Counted from the first letter of the stretch, positions 1 through 7,217 are shown. The stretch is DNA of 10,445 nucleotides from JBEIJQ01 sp040380145 (GCA_040380145.1 JBEIJQ010000111.1:1-10445), one strand, 5' to 3'. Numbers and translations: made by a program. The notes: generated by a model not told the origin, from the sequence alone.

Positions 1-105
1 AATAGGCCAACTTCGCTTTTTGCAAGCGTTGGCGCTTAACTTTTATTTAACCTTTGTAGGATCGGCCGCTGGGCATCCGTCCCCATTTTTTGTTTTGGCG
101 GCTTC

Positions 106-145
106 TTTTTTTTATAAAAAATTAATTTTCAGTTTTTTATAAAAA
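106..145. repeat. AT-rich twin palindrome, copy 1
   Basis: This 40-base stretch matches 10280-10319 at 35 of 40 positions in the same window orientation. All mismatches fall in the central seven bases. Each copy holds two near-palindromes made of a T-run, ATA and an A-run, spaced about 25 bases apart. It lies about 110-150 bases before the beta-helix lipoprotein gene. The sequence is low in complexity, so the similarity may come partly from base composition. It could be a curved-DNA or UP-like promoter element, or simply AT-rich spacer. Confidence 0.4.
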
Positions 146-188
146 AAATTGAACAGTTGCATAAAATAAATTTTTTTCCAAATCCCTT

Positions 189-251
189 GTGGAAAAATTT
201 TCTTTTAATTTAGGCCCCATTTTCATCGTTTTTCACGTTCAATTTTTCCAC
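189..251 (+). other. 11-bp inverted repeat in leader of beta-helix gene
   Basis: GTGGAAAAATT at 189-199 is the exact reverse complement of AATTTTTCCAC at 241-251, which ends just before the ATG at 257. If transcribed, the two arms could pair around a 41-base loop and bring the start codon close to a stem. The arms are A/T-rich, so this may be chance. The rest of 1-256 holds no gene that I can see. A loose -7-like element, TAACCTTTG at 48-56, has one base too many for the consensus. Confidence 0.3.
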
Positions 252-256
252 CCGCC

Positions 257-1507
257 ATGAAAAAAAACCTGCTTCTCCTGCTTGTTCTGCCCTTTGTGCT
301 CGGCCAGTTCGGCTGCAGCACCGATTCCAACAAAATCTGGCGCTTCACGCCGGCCAACACCTATGAAGAGATCCAAACGGCGCTGACCGTGATGGAAGAC
401 GGCGACATCGTCGAGTTCTCTGCCGGCACGTTCAATTTTTCGCTCGGTCTTTCCTTGGACGGCAAAAACAACATCATTTTCCGCGGCGCGGGCCGCGAGG
501 AAACGGTGCTGGACTTTTCGGCGCAGATCACCGCCGCCCAGAGCATCTACGCTTCGGACTGCACTTGGCTGAAATTCCAGGATTTCACCGTCAAGGATCC
601 GCTCTCCGACGGCATCAAAGTGAAAGACTCCGACGGCGTGACCTTTCTGCGCGTAGGCGTCACGCACTCCAATCCCATCGATCCCACCAACGGCGGCTAC
701 GGCCTGTACCCCGTCACCTCGCACAACGTGCTGGTGGACGACTGCTACATCTTCGGTTGCTCCGACGCCGGTGTCTATGTGGGCCAATCGCAGCACGTGA
801 TCGTGCGCAACTGCGAGGCCATCGGCAACGTGCTCGGCATCGAGATCGAAAACTGCATCGAGTCCGATGTGTACGACAACCACTGCCACGCCAACTCCGG
901 CGGCATGCTCATAACCGACCTGCCCGGCCTGCCCGTGATCAAGAACGGCAACACCTGCCGCGTGTACAACAACCTGATCGAAAACAACGATCTGGTCAAC
1001 TTCGCCGCCGCGGGCAACACCGTGGCCTTCGTGCCCCCCGGCACGGGTATCCTCGTACTGGCCGCCAACAAAGTGGAGATCTTCGGCAACGATTTTCGCT
1101 ACAACAACGTCCTCGGCGTGGGCATCGCCAGCTATCAGACCCTTCTGGCGCTGGGCGGACTGACCCTGTCGGACACCTTGTACAACCCCTATTCCGGCGA
1201 AGTCAACATCCACGACAATGCCTTCCTGCGCTCCGCCACCTACCCGACACAGCCCAACGATATGGGCTCGGTCATCCAAAACGACCTGTTTCCCAACGGA
1301 GATGCCGCCGACATCATCTACGACGGCTTCTACCCGCCCGATCTCGCCGGCGACGCCACCCGCACCGTGTGCGCCAAAAACAACGGCTCGGCCACGTTCT
1401 CCAATATAGACGTGCCCACGCTGTTCGCCAACCTCAACCGCGACGCGACGCCCCACGACTGCCAACAGCCCGCATTGCCGGCCGCTGTGGTCAACGCACC
1501 GGAATAA
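257..1507 (+). CDS. parallel beta-helix repeat lipoprotein
   Basis: This encodes a 416-residue exported protein. The N-terminus is MKK, a leucine-rich hydrophobic segment, then QFGC with Cys20, which fits a relaxed Bacteroidota lipobox, so it is probably a lipoprotein. Residues from about 35 to 345 show the short strand-turn repeats of a right-handed parallel beta-helix, including GAGREETVLDF, VLVDDCYIFGCSDAGVYVG, VIVRNCEAIGN and ESDVYDNHCHANSGG. Such folds are shared by polysaccharide-active enzymes and carbohydrate-binding surface proteins, but I see no catalytic signature and make no substrate claim. From memory, it resembles a conserved beta-helix family often paired with a gene for a second conserved exported protein. 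No partner is visible downstream. ATG 257 is chosen because it gives an intact signal sequence. There is no Shine-Dalgarno sequence. The gene is alone and followed by a strong terminator. Confidence 0.88.
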   Translation: MKKNLLLLLVLPFVLGQFGCSTDSNKIWRFTPANTYEEIQTALTVMEDGDIVEFSAGTFNFSLGLSLDGKNNIIFRGAGREETVLDFSAQITAAQSIYASDCTWLKFQDFTVKDPLSDGIKVKDSDGVTFLRVGVTHSNPIDPTNGGYGLYPVTSHNVLVDDCYIFGCSDAGVYVGQSQHVIVRNCEAIGNVLGIEIENCIESDVYDNHCHANSGGMLITDLPGLPVIKNGNTCRVYNNLIENNDLVNFAAAGNTVAFVPPGTGILVLAANKVEIFGNDFRYNNVLGVGIASYQTLLALGGLTLSDTLYNPYSGEVNIHDNAFLRSATYPTQPNDMGSVIQNDLFPNGDAADIIYDGFYPPDLAGDATRTVCAKNNGSATFSNIDVPTLFANLNRDATPHDCQQPALPAAVVNAPE

Positions 1508-1530
1508 CGGCCAAAACACGCAGCAAAAAA

Positions 1531-1579
1531 ACCGGTCGGAAATCCTTCGAAAGGAAGGATTTCCGACCGGTCGCTTTTT
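1531..1579 (+). terminator. intrinsic terminator of beta-helix gene
   Basis: A perfect 18-bp stem (1531-1548 with 1554-1571) closes a five-base loop, GAAAG. It is followed by CGC and five T (1575-1579) and preceded by a run of A (1525-1530). It starts 24 bases after the stop codon, so it ends the transcript of the beta-helix gene. The stem is unusually long and GC-rich. Confidence 0.9.
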
Positions 1580-1651
1580 GGGTATGGCGCTTCGGGCGCG
1601 ATCCCAGTCCAGTTATCCTTGTAACCGAGGTAAAAACCGACATTTCTTCAT

Positions 1652-1668
1652 CCCAGAATTGTCATTGG
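1652..1668 (+). repeat. left terminal inverted repeat
   Basis: CCCAGAATTGTCATTGG is the reverse complement of 2101-2117 with one mismatch (G1656 against A). The match stops at 1668; the next bases (GAAAAA here is A-rich) differ from the right end. Confidence 0.6.
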
Positions 1669-1672
1669 AAAA

Positions 1673-1699
1673 AATATCTAATGGCGGCCTTTAGATATT
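1673..1699. other. hairpin just inside left element end
   Basis: AATATCTAA (1673-1681) and TTAGATATT (1691-1699) form a perfect 9-bp stem around a nine-base GC-rich loop. It sits four bases inside the left terminal repeat of the putative mobile element. Subterminal hairpins of this kind can be transposase recognition or folding features, but the function here is unknown. Confidence 0.5.
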
Positions 1700-1976
1700 G
1701 TCTATTGCAAAACGCTGAAATACCGTCTATAAAATGCGATTCAGGACCTCGAAAATCAAAGAGCGACCTGTAAGGATTTCTTACGGCCCAGCCGGCCTTC
1801 GAGAAAATCCCGACAGCGCGGCTTTTGGTAGCGGGCCCAAGCGAAAAACCTGTTGGATGATTTGCGGCAAACGGCGTTGATCCGAGGCGGAAAAGCCGCC
1901 CTGCAAATCGAGTTTTTTTCGCACCCGCAAACAAAAGACTCGCGCTGGCCCCGGATTTGATCGGGATTTACTTTGG

Positions 1977-2008
1977 TTCCTTTTTATTTTTGGAAAAAGA
2001 AAAAGGAA
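1977..2008. other. 15-bp A/T-rich inverted repeat inside the element
   Basis: 1977-1991 and 1994-2008 are reverse complements with a single mismatch and only GG between them: a T-rich arm starting TTCC and an A-rich arm ending GGAA. As RNA or extruded DNA the innermost pairs would have to open to make a loop. It lies about 110 bases from the right end of the putative mobile element. Confidence 0.55.
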
Positions 2009-2096
2009 GTCCGACAAGGAACAAATCACCTCGCGAACAGCTCAAACGCTACCTCAGAAAAAGTCTGAAAAAGACCAAGATTGAGCAGATCAAAAA

Positions 2097-2145
2097 GAGC
2101 CCAATGACAATTTTGGGATTAAAATTCCGTGTCATTTCAATGCTC
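2097..2145 (+). other. nested hairpin over right element boundary
   Basis: Three nested pairs of arms can be seen: GAGC/GCTC (2097-2100, 2142-2145), AATGACA/TGTCATT (2103-2109, 2130-2136) and ATTTT/AAAAT (2110-2114, 2121-2125). They are separated by small internal loops. The left arm is the terminal repeat of the putative mobile element and the right arm is flanking DNA, so the fold spans the boundary. There is no T-run, so it is not a classic terminator. Confidence 0.45.
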
Positions 2146-2207
2146 ACCGAAGTCTGGAAAAAAACGGTAGAGCGCCAACCGCGTTGAAAATCCCGAGGTG
2201 GGCAGTT

Positions 2208-2234
2208 TTTGTTTCGATTTTGGAATTAGATTTG
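2208..2234 (+). promoter_or_regulatory. candidate promoter for exported protein/ligase pair
   Basis: TAGATTTG at 2227-2234 is an exact match to the Bacteroidota -7 element TAnnTTTG, 41 bases before the ATG at 2276. A TTTG at 2208-2211 could act as the -33 element, but the spacing is 15 bases instead of the usual 19-21, so the promoter may be weak or the upstream element unused. It lies about 110 bases beyond the right end of the MITE-like element. Confidence 0.45.
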
Positions 2235-2275
2235 TCGGACTTTTGAAGTCAATTTCTTTTTTCTTCCCTTTTCCC

Positions 2276-2632
2276 ATGAAAAAGTATCTGATCGTTTGTT
2301 GGGCGCTGTTCGCGGCAATTTCCACCTGGGCGCAGACCGTGGCCCAAAACGGCAATGGCACCGTGGCCCCGGCCGCTGGGGGAGACTGGGTTTTCCACTA
2401 CAATCAAGAACTGGTCGTCGTGTACATCGATTTTTCCCGGTTGGAGGGCGAAGCGATGTACCTTGATGTGCGCAACGCCTCGGATTCCTCGCTGGTGCAG
2501 CGGGACGAACTGATCCAGATCCCCCCGAACGTGCTATACGAATTGGACATGCAGCCCTTCGGAAAAGGGACTTTTTCGGTGGAGGTGGTGACCTACAAAT
2601 CGGTGACCCGCCACACGGTCGAGGTGCATTAG
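2276..2632 (+). CDS. small exported beta-sandwich-like protein
   Basis: This encodes 118 residues. The N-terminus MKKYLIVCWALFAAISTWA followed by QT is a clear Sec signal peptide, with cleavage probably after STWA. The mature part of about 98 residues alternates hydrophobic and polar residues, as in a single beta-sandwich or Ig-like domain (ELVVVYIDFSRLEG, MYLDVRNASDSSLVQRDEL, GTFSVEVVT). It has no cysteine after cleavage and no catalytic motif. The size and layout recall small Bacteroidota exported proteins of the DUF3244 type, but this is an impression and not an assignment. The frame is open upstream to 2198, but ATG 2276 is preferred because it starts the signal peptide. It ends 9 bases before the ligase ATG, so the two are probably co-transcribed, although a periplasmic protein and a DNA ligase have no obvious joint role. 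Confidence 0.75.
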   Translation: MKKYLIVCWALFAAISTWAQTVAQNGNGTVAPAAGGDWVFHYNQELVVVYIDFSRLEGEAMYLDVRNASDSSLVQRDELIQIPPNVLYELDMQPFGKGTFSVEVVTYKSVTRHTVEVH

Positions 2633-2641
2633 CCCTTGGCC

Positions 2642-4249
2642 ATGCGGGCTTTTGCCGAACTGTTTTTGGAACTCGACCGGGCGACCGGCACCAATGCCAA
2701 GATCGCGGCGTTGGCCGATTATTTTTCTTCGGCCGGCGATGCAGACAAAATATGGGCCGTGGCGCTGTTTTCCCACCGTCGGCCCAAACGGACGGTCACA
2801 ACGACTCAGCTGCGGACTTGGGCGGCCGAGGCCGCGGGGGTTCCTCTGTGGCTTTTCGAGAGTTCTTACCACACGGTGGGCGATTTGGCCGAAACGATCG
2901 CGCTGCTGTTGCCCGATGCGCCGCAAAGGGAACCGGACGATCACGGGCTGGCGGACTGGATCGAACGGGTGCGCGCGCTGGGGCCTTTGGACGAGGAGGG
3001 GAAAAAAGCGGAGGTCCACCGCGCTTGGCAAAGTTTGGACGCACGGGGCCGTTTTTTGTTCAACAAACTTCTCACGGGCGGATTTCGGGTGGGCGTTTCC
3101 GAAAAAATCGTCGTCAAAGCGCTGTCGCGCTGTACAAGTCTGCCCGAAAACGTCGTGGCCCATCGGCTGATGGGCAACTGGTCGCCGGACGGCACGACAT
3201 TTTCCGACCTGCTGTCGGGCGAGCGCGGCGGCGATGCCGATTCGAGGCCGTACCCTTTTTGTTTGGCCCACGCACTGGACGAGTCCCCCGAACTGCTCGG
3301 TCAGCCATCCGAATGGTTGGCCGAATGGAAATGGGACGGGATCCGCGGTCAGTTGGTGGTGCGCGGAGGTGCGCATTATCTGTGGTCGCGCGGGGAGGAA
3401 CTGATCACGGCTAAATTTCCCGAATATCTTTCGCTGGCCGGGCACTTGCCGGATGGAACGGTGCTGGACGGCGAAATCCTTCCTTGGGCCGAAGGGCGTC
3501 CGTTGCCCTTTTCTTTGTTGCAGACCCGCATCGGCCGAAAAACCGTTTCCAAGAAACATTTGTCCGAATGCCCCTGCGTGTTCGTTGCCTACGACCTGCT
3601 CGAGCATGGGGGCCGAGACCTGCGGGAGTCGAGCCTGCGCGAGCGACGGGCCGCGTTGGAGGCCTTGGCCGATCGGATCCCGCCGGAAGCGCCCTTCCGC
3701 CTGTCGGAGCCCGTGGCCTTCGACGATTGGGCGGCCCTGCGCACGGAGCGGGCCGGCTCTCGCGACAGGCATTGCGAGGGATTGATGCTCAAGCGTTTGG
3801 ATTCCCCGTACCGGACCGGTCGGCGGCGCGGCGATTGGTGGAAGTGGAAAGTGGACGCATTGACCGTGGACGCGGTGATGCTGTATGCCCAGGCCGGACA
3901 CGGGCGGCGGGCCAATCTGTACTCCGACTATACTTTCGCGGTGTGGGACGGCGACCAGCTGGTCCCGTTTGCCAAAGCCTACTCCGGGCTGACCGATGCC
4001 GAAATCGGGGAAGTGGACGCTTGGATCAAGCGGAACACGCTCGAGCGTTTCGGCCCCGTCCGGAGCGTGCGTCCCGAACTGGTGATGGAAATCGCCTTTG
4101 AGGGCATCAACGCCTCGTCGCGGCACAAGTCGGGCGTGGCGCTTCGTTTTCCGCGCATCGCGCGGTGGCGGAAAGACAAAAAGGCTTCCGAGGCCGATAC
4201 ATTGGCCATGCTGAAAAAACTGCTCGAAACGGACGAAAACGGCGTTTAG
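2642..4249 (+). CDS. ATP-dependent DNA ligase
   Basis: A 535-residue cytoplasmic enzyme that seals nicks in DNA with ATP through a lysyl-AMP intermediate. The nucleotidyltransferase motifs are in order: motif I EWKWDGIR with the adenylated Lys230, DGEILPW with Glu278, FVAYDLLEH (motif III region), EGLMLK at 379-384 (motif IV) and KWK at 401-403 (motif V). An OB-fold follows to the end, with PELVMEIAFEGI and SGVALRFPRIARWR. Residues 1-200 are the helical DNA-binding domain (FAELFLELDRATGTNAKIAALADYF). Length fits the 500-550-residue bacterial repair-type ligases, which are distinct from the replicative NAD-dependent LigA. In many bacteria these sit beside an Lhr-type helicase and a metallo-beta-lactamase exonuclease; neither is present here. 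A TTG at 2636 would add two residues, but ATG 2642 matches the family start better. Its stop codon overlaps that of infB on the other strand. Confidence 0.95.
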   Translation: MRAFAELFLELDRATGTNAKIAALADYFSSAGDADKIWAVALFSHRRPKRTVTTTQLRTWAAEAAGVPLWLFESSYHTVGDLAETIALLLPDAPQREPDDHGLADWIERVRALGPLDEEGKKAEVHRAWQSLDARGRFLFNKLLTGGFRVGVSEKIVVKALSRCTSLPENVVAHRLMGNWSPDGTTFSDLLSGERGGDADSRPYPFCLAHALDESPELLGQPSEWLAEWKWDGIRGQLVVRGGAHYLWSRGEELITAKFPEYLSLAGHLPDGTVLDGEILPWAEGRPLPFSLLQTRIGRKTVSKKHLSECPCVFVAYDLLEHGGRDLRESSLRERRAALEALADRIPPEAPFRLSEPVAFDDWAALRTERAGSRDRHCEGLMLKRLDSPYRTGRRRGDWWKWKVDALTVDAVMLYAQAGHGRRANLYSDYTFAVWDGDQLVPFAKAYSGLTDAEIGEVDAWIKRNTLERFGPVRSVRPELVMEIAFEGINASSRHKSGVALRFPRIARWRKDKKASEADTLAMLKKLLETDENGV

Positions 4250-7188
4250 GCAAGTTTTTGCTTGACCTCGATGATTTCGTAGCCCTCGATGGTGTCGCCT
4301 ATCTGCACATCGTTGAAATCCTTGATCATCACACCGCATTCGAAGCCGGCGCGCACTTCTTTGACATCGTCTTTGAAGCGCTTGAGCGAGACGAGTTCGC
4401 CGGTTTGGCCGGGTTTGACCGGAAAGACCACGATGCCGTCGCGGACCACGCGGATCAGCGTTTTGCGGGTGAAGTTGCCGTCGGTCACATAGCAACCGGC
4501 GATGGTGCCCACTTTGCTGATGGTGAACACTTCGCGCACTTCGAGGTTGCCGGTGATCTTTTCCTCCTTGGTCGGTTCGAGCATGCCTTCGATGGCGGCC
4601 TTGATCTCGTCGATCGCCGCATAGATGACCGAGTAAGGCTTGACCTCCACACCTTCCTGTTCGGCGAGTTTGCGCGCATTGGGCGAGGGACGTACGTTGA
4701 AGGCCACGATGATGGCATCCGAGGCGGAGGCCAGCAGCACATCCGATTCCGTGACTTGGCCGACCGCCTTGTGGACGATGTTGACCATGACGGTTTCGGT
4801 CGAAAGTTTGAGCAGCGAATCGGAGAGTGCTTCCACGGAACCGTCCACATCGCCTTTGACGATGAGGTTGAGCTGTTTGAACGATCCGAGCGCGAGGCGT
4901 CGTCCGATATCTTTGAGGGTGATTCGCTTGGTGGCGCGGATTTCCTGCTCGCGGCTGAGCTGGGCGCGCTTGTTGGCGAGGATACGCGCTTCCTGTTCGC
5001 TTTCCATCACCTTGAATTTTTCGCCGGCCTGGGGAGCGCCGCCGAGGCCCAGCACGAGAACCGGCGTAGAGGGTCCGGCTTCTTTGATCCGTTGGCCCCG
5101 TTCGTTGAACATGGCCTTGACCTTGCCGGAATACGAGCCGGCCACGACGGGATCGCCGATTTCGAGAGTACCCGTTTGCACGAGGATCTTGGAAACGAAT
5201 CCGCGTCCTTTGTCGAGCGATGCTTCGATGACCGCCCCGGCCGCTTTGCGGTTGGGATTGGCCTTCAGCTCGAGCATTTCCGCTTGGATGAGGATTTTTT
5301 CGAGCAGTTCTTCGACACCGACGCCTTTTTTGGCGGAGATGTCCTGGCTTTGGTAAGTGCCTCCCCAATCTTCGACGAGCAGGTTCATCCCGGCCAGTTC
5401 TTCTTTGATCTTTTCCGGACGAGCGCCGTCTTTGTCGATTTTGTTGATGGCGAAGACGATGGGCACGGCGGCCGCTTGTGCGTGGCTGATGGCCTCACGG
5501 GTTTGGGGCATGATCCGATCGTCGGCGGCGATCACCACCACGGCGATGTCGGTCACTTTGGCCCCGCGTGCGCGCATGGCCGTGAACGCTTCGTGACCGG
5601 GGGTATCGAGGAAAGTGATCTTGCCTCCGTTGGTGTACACTTCGTAGGCGCCGATGTGCTGGGTGATGCCCCCAGCTTCGCCGCCGGCCACATTGGCCTT
5701 GCGTATGGAGTCGAGCAGGGAGGTTTTTCCGTGGTCCACGTGGCCCATGACGGTCACGATGGGAGCCCGCGGCTCGAGATCCGCCGGATCTTCGACTTCG
5801 GCCTCTTCCTGTTCCTTTTCGATCTGGTCTTCGGCGGAAATGAACTTCACCGTAAAGCCGAACTCACTGGCCACGAGATCAATGATCTCCGCATCGAGGC
5901 GCTGGTTGATGGAGACGAACACGCCGACGCTCATGCAGGTAGTGATGACATCGGTGGGCGAAACATCCATCAGGCTGGCCAGTTCGGAAACCGAGATGAA
6001 CTCGGTCACCTCGAGCTCGCGGGATTCTTCGCCGTGTTCTTGGCTGCGGAGGTTTTCCTTGCGTTCGTCGCGGGATTTCCGGTCGGTGCCGAATTTCTTT
6101 TTCTTTTTTCCGGCCCCTTGGATGCGCATCATCGTGAGGCGGACCTTGTCGTCGATTTCGCGGGAAGAAAGTTCCCTGATCTCGGTGCCGCCCCTTCCGG
6201 TGGGCTTGCGGGTACCGGCGGCGGCAGGTGCCGGCGCCGTTCCTGGCCTTTTGGGCGCCGCGGTCTTGTCGCGGGAGGCATCGGCAGGTGTTTCGCCGGA
6301 AACGAGTTTTTTGCGTTTGCGGCGTTTTTTCTTGAGGTCGTCCGATTCGGCGTCGCCGGCGGGGGCTTCCTTTGCCGGGCGCGTATCCGACGAGGCAGAT
6401 CCGGCTTCAGGGGTGGCCGAACCGGCCAGAGCGCCCTTGCCTTTTTTGTTCTTGTTTTTGTTCTTGTCCTTGTCTTTTTTGCTTTCCAGGTCCACCTTGC
6501 CCAATATTTTCAATCCCCGCAACTGTGGGGATTCGGCGCGGTAGGTGTCGTCCGTTTTGGCTTCTTCGGAAGGGGCCTCCACGGTTTGGACAGCAGGTTG
6601 CTCGACGACCGTCGGCGTTTCAGCCGGGGCGGCGGGTTTTTCAGGCTCGGGTTGGGGAAGTGGCGTTTTTTCGGTAAATGCCTCTGCCACCAGTTCTTCG
6701 ATTTTCGCCGGTTCGGCCGTCCGTTCTTTTTTCTTGGGCTTGAGGCTTTCCAGATCTACTTTCCCCTGGATTTTCAGGCCGAAGCCAGTACGCGTTTCCG
6801 CGGCTTCGGTTTTTTCTTCGGCTTTGGGTTTTTCTTCGGCTTTGGGTTCGACCTTGGCCGGCTCCGGAGCCCGTTCGACAACCGGGGCCGGCGGAGGGGC
6901 CGGAGGTATCGGGGCCGCCTCCTCTTTGGGCTTTTCGGCCACGGGCGGAGGGGGAGCCGCTTCCTCTTCTTTGGGTTTGCGGCTGCCTATGGAGATCTCG
7001 TCGGCCTGCTTTTTGAGGGCAATATCCTTTTGGAACTCACGTTGCAGCAGATTGTACTGACTTTCCGTGAGTTTGGCGTTCGGTTTGCCATCCACTTCAA
7101 AGCCATGTTTCTTCAGGAACTCAACGATGGTGTTGATGCCCACGTTGAATTCCTTCATGGCCCTGCCTAACTGTATCGATTTCTCCAT
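4246..7188 (-). CDS. infB: translation initiation factor IF-2
   Basis: A 980-residue GTPase that brings initiator fMet-tRNA to the 30S subunit and promotes 70S joining. The N-terminus (1-60) is an IF2_N domain (MKEFNVGINTIVEFLKKHGFEV). Residues 60-395 are a charged, low-complexity linker rich in Pro, Ala, Glu and Lys. A second IF2_N-like module (395-450) precedes the G domain. G motifs are GHVDHGKT (482-489), GGITQHIG, DTPGHE (from Asp528), NKID (582-585) and SAKKG. Domains II to IV follow, with the conserved C-terminal ECGVMIKDFNDVQIGD. All key residues are present. The linker carries LKIQGKVDLES (138-148) and LKILGKVDLES (226-236), a repeated motif of a type I recall from Bacteroidota IF-2. 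It is the last gene of the rimP-nusA-infB operon. The ATG lacks a Shine-Dalgarno sequence. Confidence 0.98.
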   Translation of the reverse strand: MEKSIQLGRAMKEFNVGINTIVEFLKKHGFEVDGKPNAKLTESQYNLLQREFQKDIALKKQADEISIGSRKPKEEEAAPPPPVAEKPKEEAAPIPPAPPPAPVVERAPEPAKVEPKAEEKPKAEEKTEAAETRTGFGLKIQGKVDLESLKPKKKERTAEPAKIEELVAEAFTEKTPLPQPEPEKPAAPAETPTVVEQPAVQTVEAPSEEAKTDDTYRAESPQLRGLKILGKVDLESKKDKDKNKNKNKKGKGALAGSATPEAGSASSDTRPAKEAPAGDAESDDLKKKRRKRKKLVSGETPADASRDKTAAPKRPGTAPAPAAAGTRKPTGRGGTEIRELSSREIDDKVRLTMMRIQGAGKKKKKFGTDRKSRDERKENLRSQEHGEESRELEVTEFISVSELASLMDVSPTDVITTCMSVGVFVSINQRLDAEIIDLVASEFGFTVKFISAEDQIEKEQEEAEVEDPADLEPRAPIVTVMGHVDHGKTSLLDSIRKANVAGGEAGGITQHIGAYEVYTNGGKITFLDTPGHEAFTAMRARGAKVTDIAVVVIAADDRIMPQTREAISHAQAAAVPIVFAINKIDKDGARPEKIKEELAGMNLLVEDWGGTYQSQDISAKKGVGVEELLEKILIQAEMLELKANPNRKAAGAVIEASLDKGRGFVSKILVQTGTLEIGDPVVAGSYSGKVKAMFNERGQRIKEAGPSTPVLVLGLGGAPQAGEKFKVMESEQEARILANKRAQLSREQEIRATKRITLKDIGRRLALGSFKQLNLIVKGDVDGSVEALSDSLLKLSTETVMVNIVHKAVGQVTESDVLLASASDAIIVAFNVRPSPNARKLAEQEGVEVKPYSVIYAAIDEIKAAIEGMLEPTKEEKITGNLEVREVFTISKVGTIAGCYVTDGNFTRKTLIRVVRDGIVVFPVKPGQTGELVSLKRFKDDVKEVRAGFECGVMIKDFNDVQIGDTIEGYEIIEVKQKLA

Positions 7189-7209
7189 CCGTAATGTTTA
7201 AATAACGCT

Positions 7210-7217
7210 CAAAGGTA
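7210..7217 (-). promoter_or_regulatory. possible internal promoter for infB
   Basis: On the minus strand TACCTTTG is an exact match to the Bacteroidota -7 element TAnnTTTG. It sits in the 50-base nusA-infB gap, 21 bases before the infB ATG. I see no good TTTG about 20 bases upstream, where the sequence is TTAATTTTA-like. It could give infB its own transcript with a very short leader, or it could be chance. Confidence 0.35.

Larger units (their letters stand above)
1652..2117. mobile_element. MITE-like non-autonomous element
   Basis: This 466-bp segment starts with CCCAGAATTGTCATTGG (1652-1668) and ends with CCAATGACAATTTTGGG (2101-2117), inverted repeats matching at 16 of 17 positions. The right-hand 79 bases (2039-2117) recur inverted at 10367-10445 with 69 of 79 identical. 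That similarity stops exactly at the outer GGG of the terminal repeat, as expected for an element boundary. The inside holds strong hairpins and only short, unrecognised reading frames with no transposase motif, so it would depend on a transposase encoded elsewhere. Flanks show at most a 2-bp AT duplication (1650-1651 and 2118-2119), which is not convincing. It could instead be a structured intergenic repeat or RNA element. It fills most of the 768-bp gap between the beta-helix gene and the next gene. Confidence 0.6.

Noticed and set aside
21..40. Small inverted repeat near the left edge (AAGCG/CGCTT with TTGG loop)
   Set aside because: Only five pairs and no clean T-run; too weak to call a terminator.
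239..1519. Long minus-strand frame opposite the beta-helix gene (426 codons)
   Set aside because: Val/Gly/Ala/His-rich antisense translation; the plus strand has a signal peptide, beta-helix repeats and a matching terminator.
1662..2029. Short minus-strand frames (90 and 82 codons) and a plus-strand frame (1957-2187) inside or across the putative element
   Set aside because: No known motifs. The plus frame runs across the element boundary, and its counterpart in the second copy has a TGA, so they are unlikely to be real proteins.
2198..2275. Upstream extension of the 118-residue exported protein
   Set aside because: It would place extra hydrophobic residues before a perfect signal peptide and would begin upstream of the TAGATTTG promoter element.
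2534..5368. A 944-codon open frame on the minus strand across the ligase and the end of infB
   Set aside because: It crosses two well-supported genes and is Arg/Gln/Pro-rich with no recognisable domain; a shadow frame.
4165..7170. A 1001-codon open frame on the plus strand opposite infB
   Set aside because: The minus strand encodes complete IF-2 with every G motif. The antisense frame is repetitive Phe/Gly/Arg/His-rich sequence with no domain, as is common opposite GC-rich genes.
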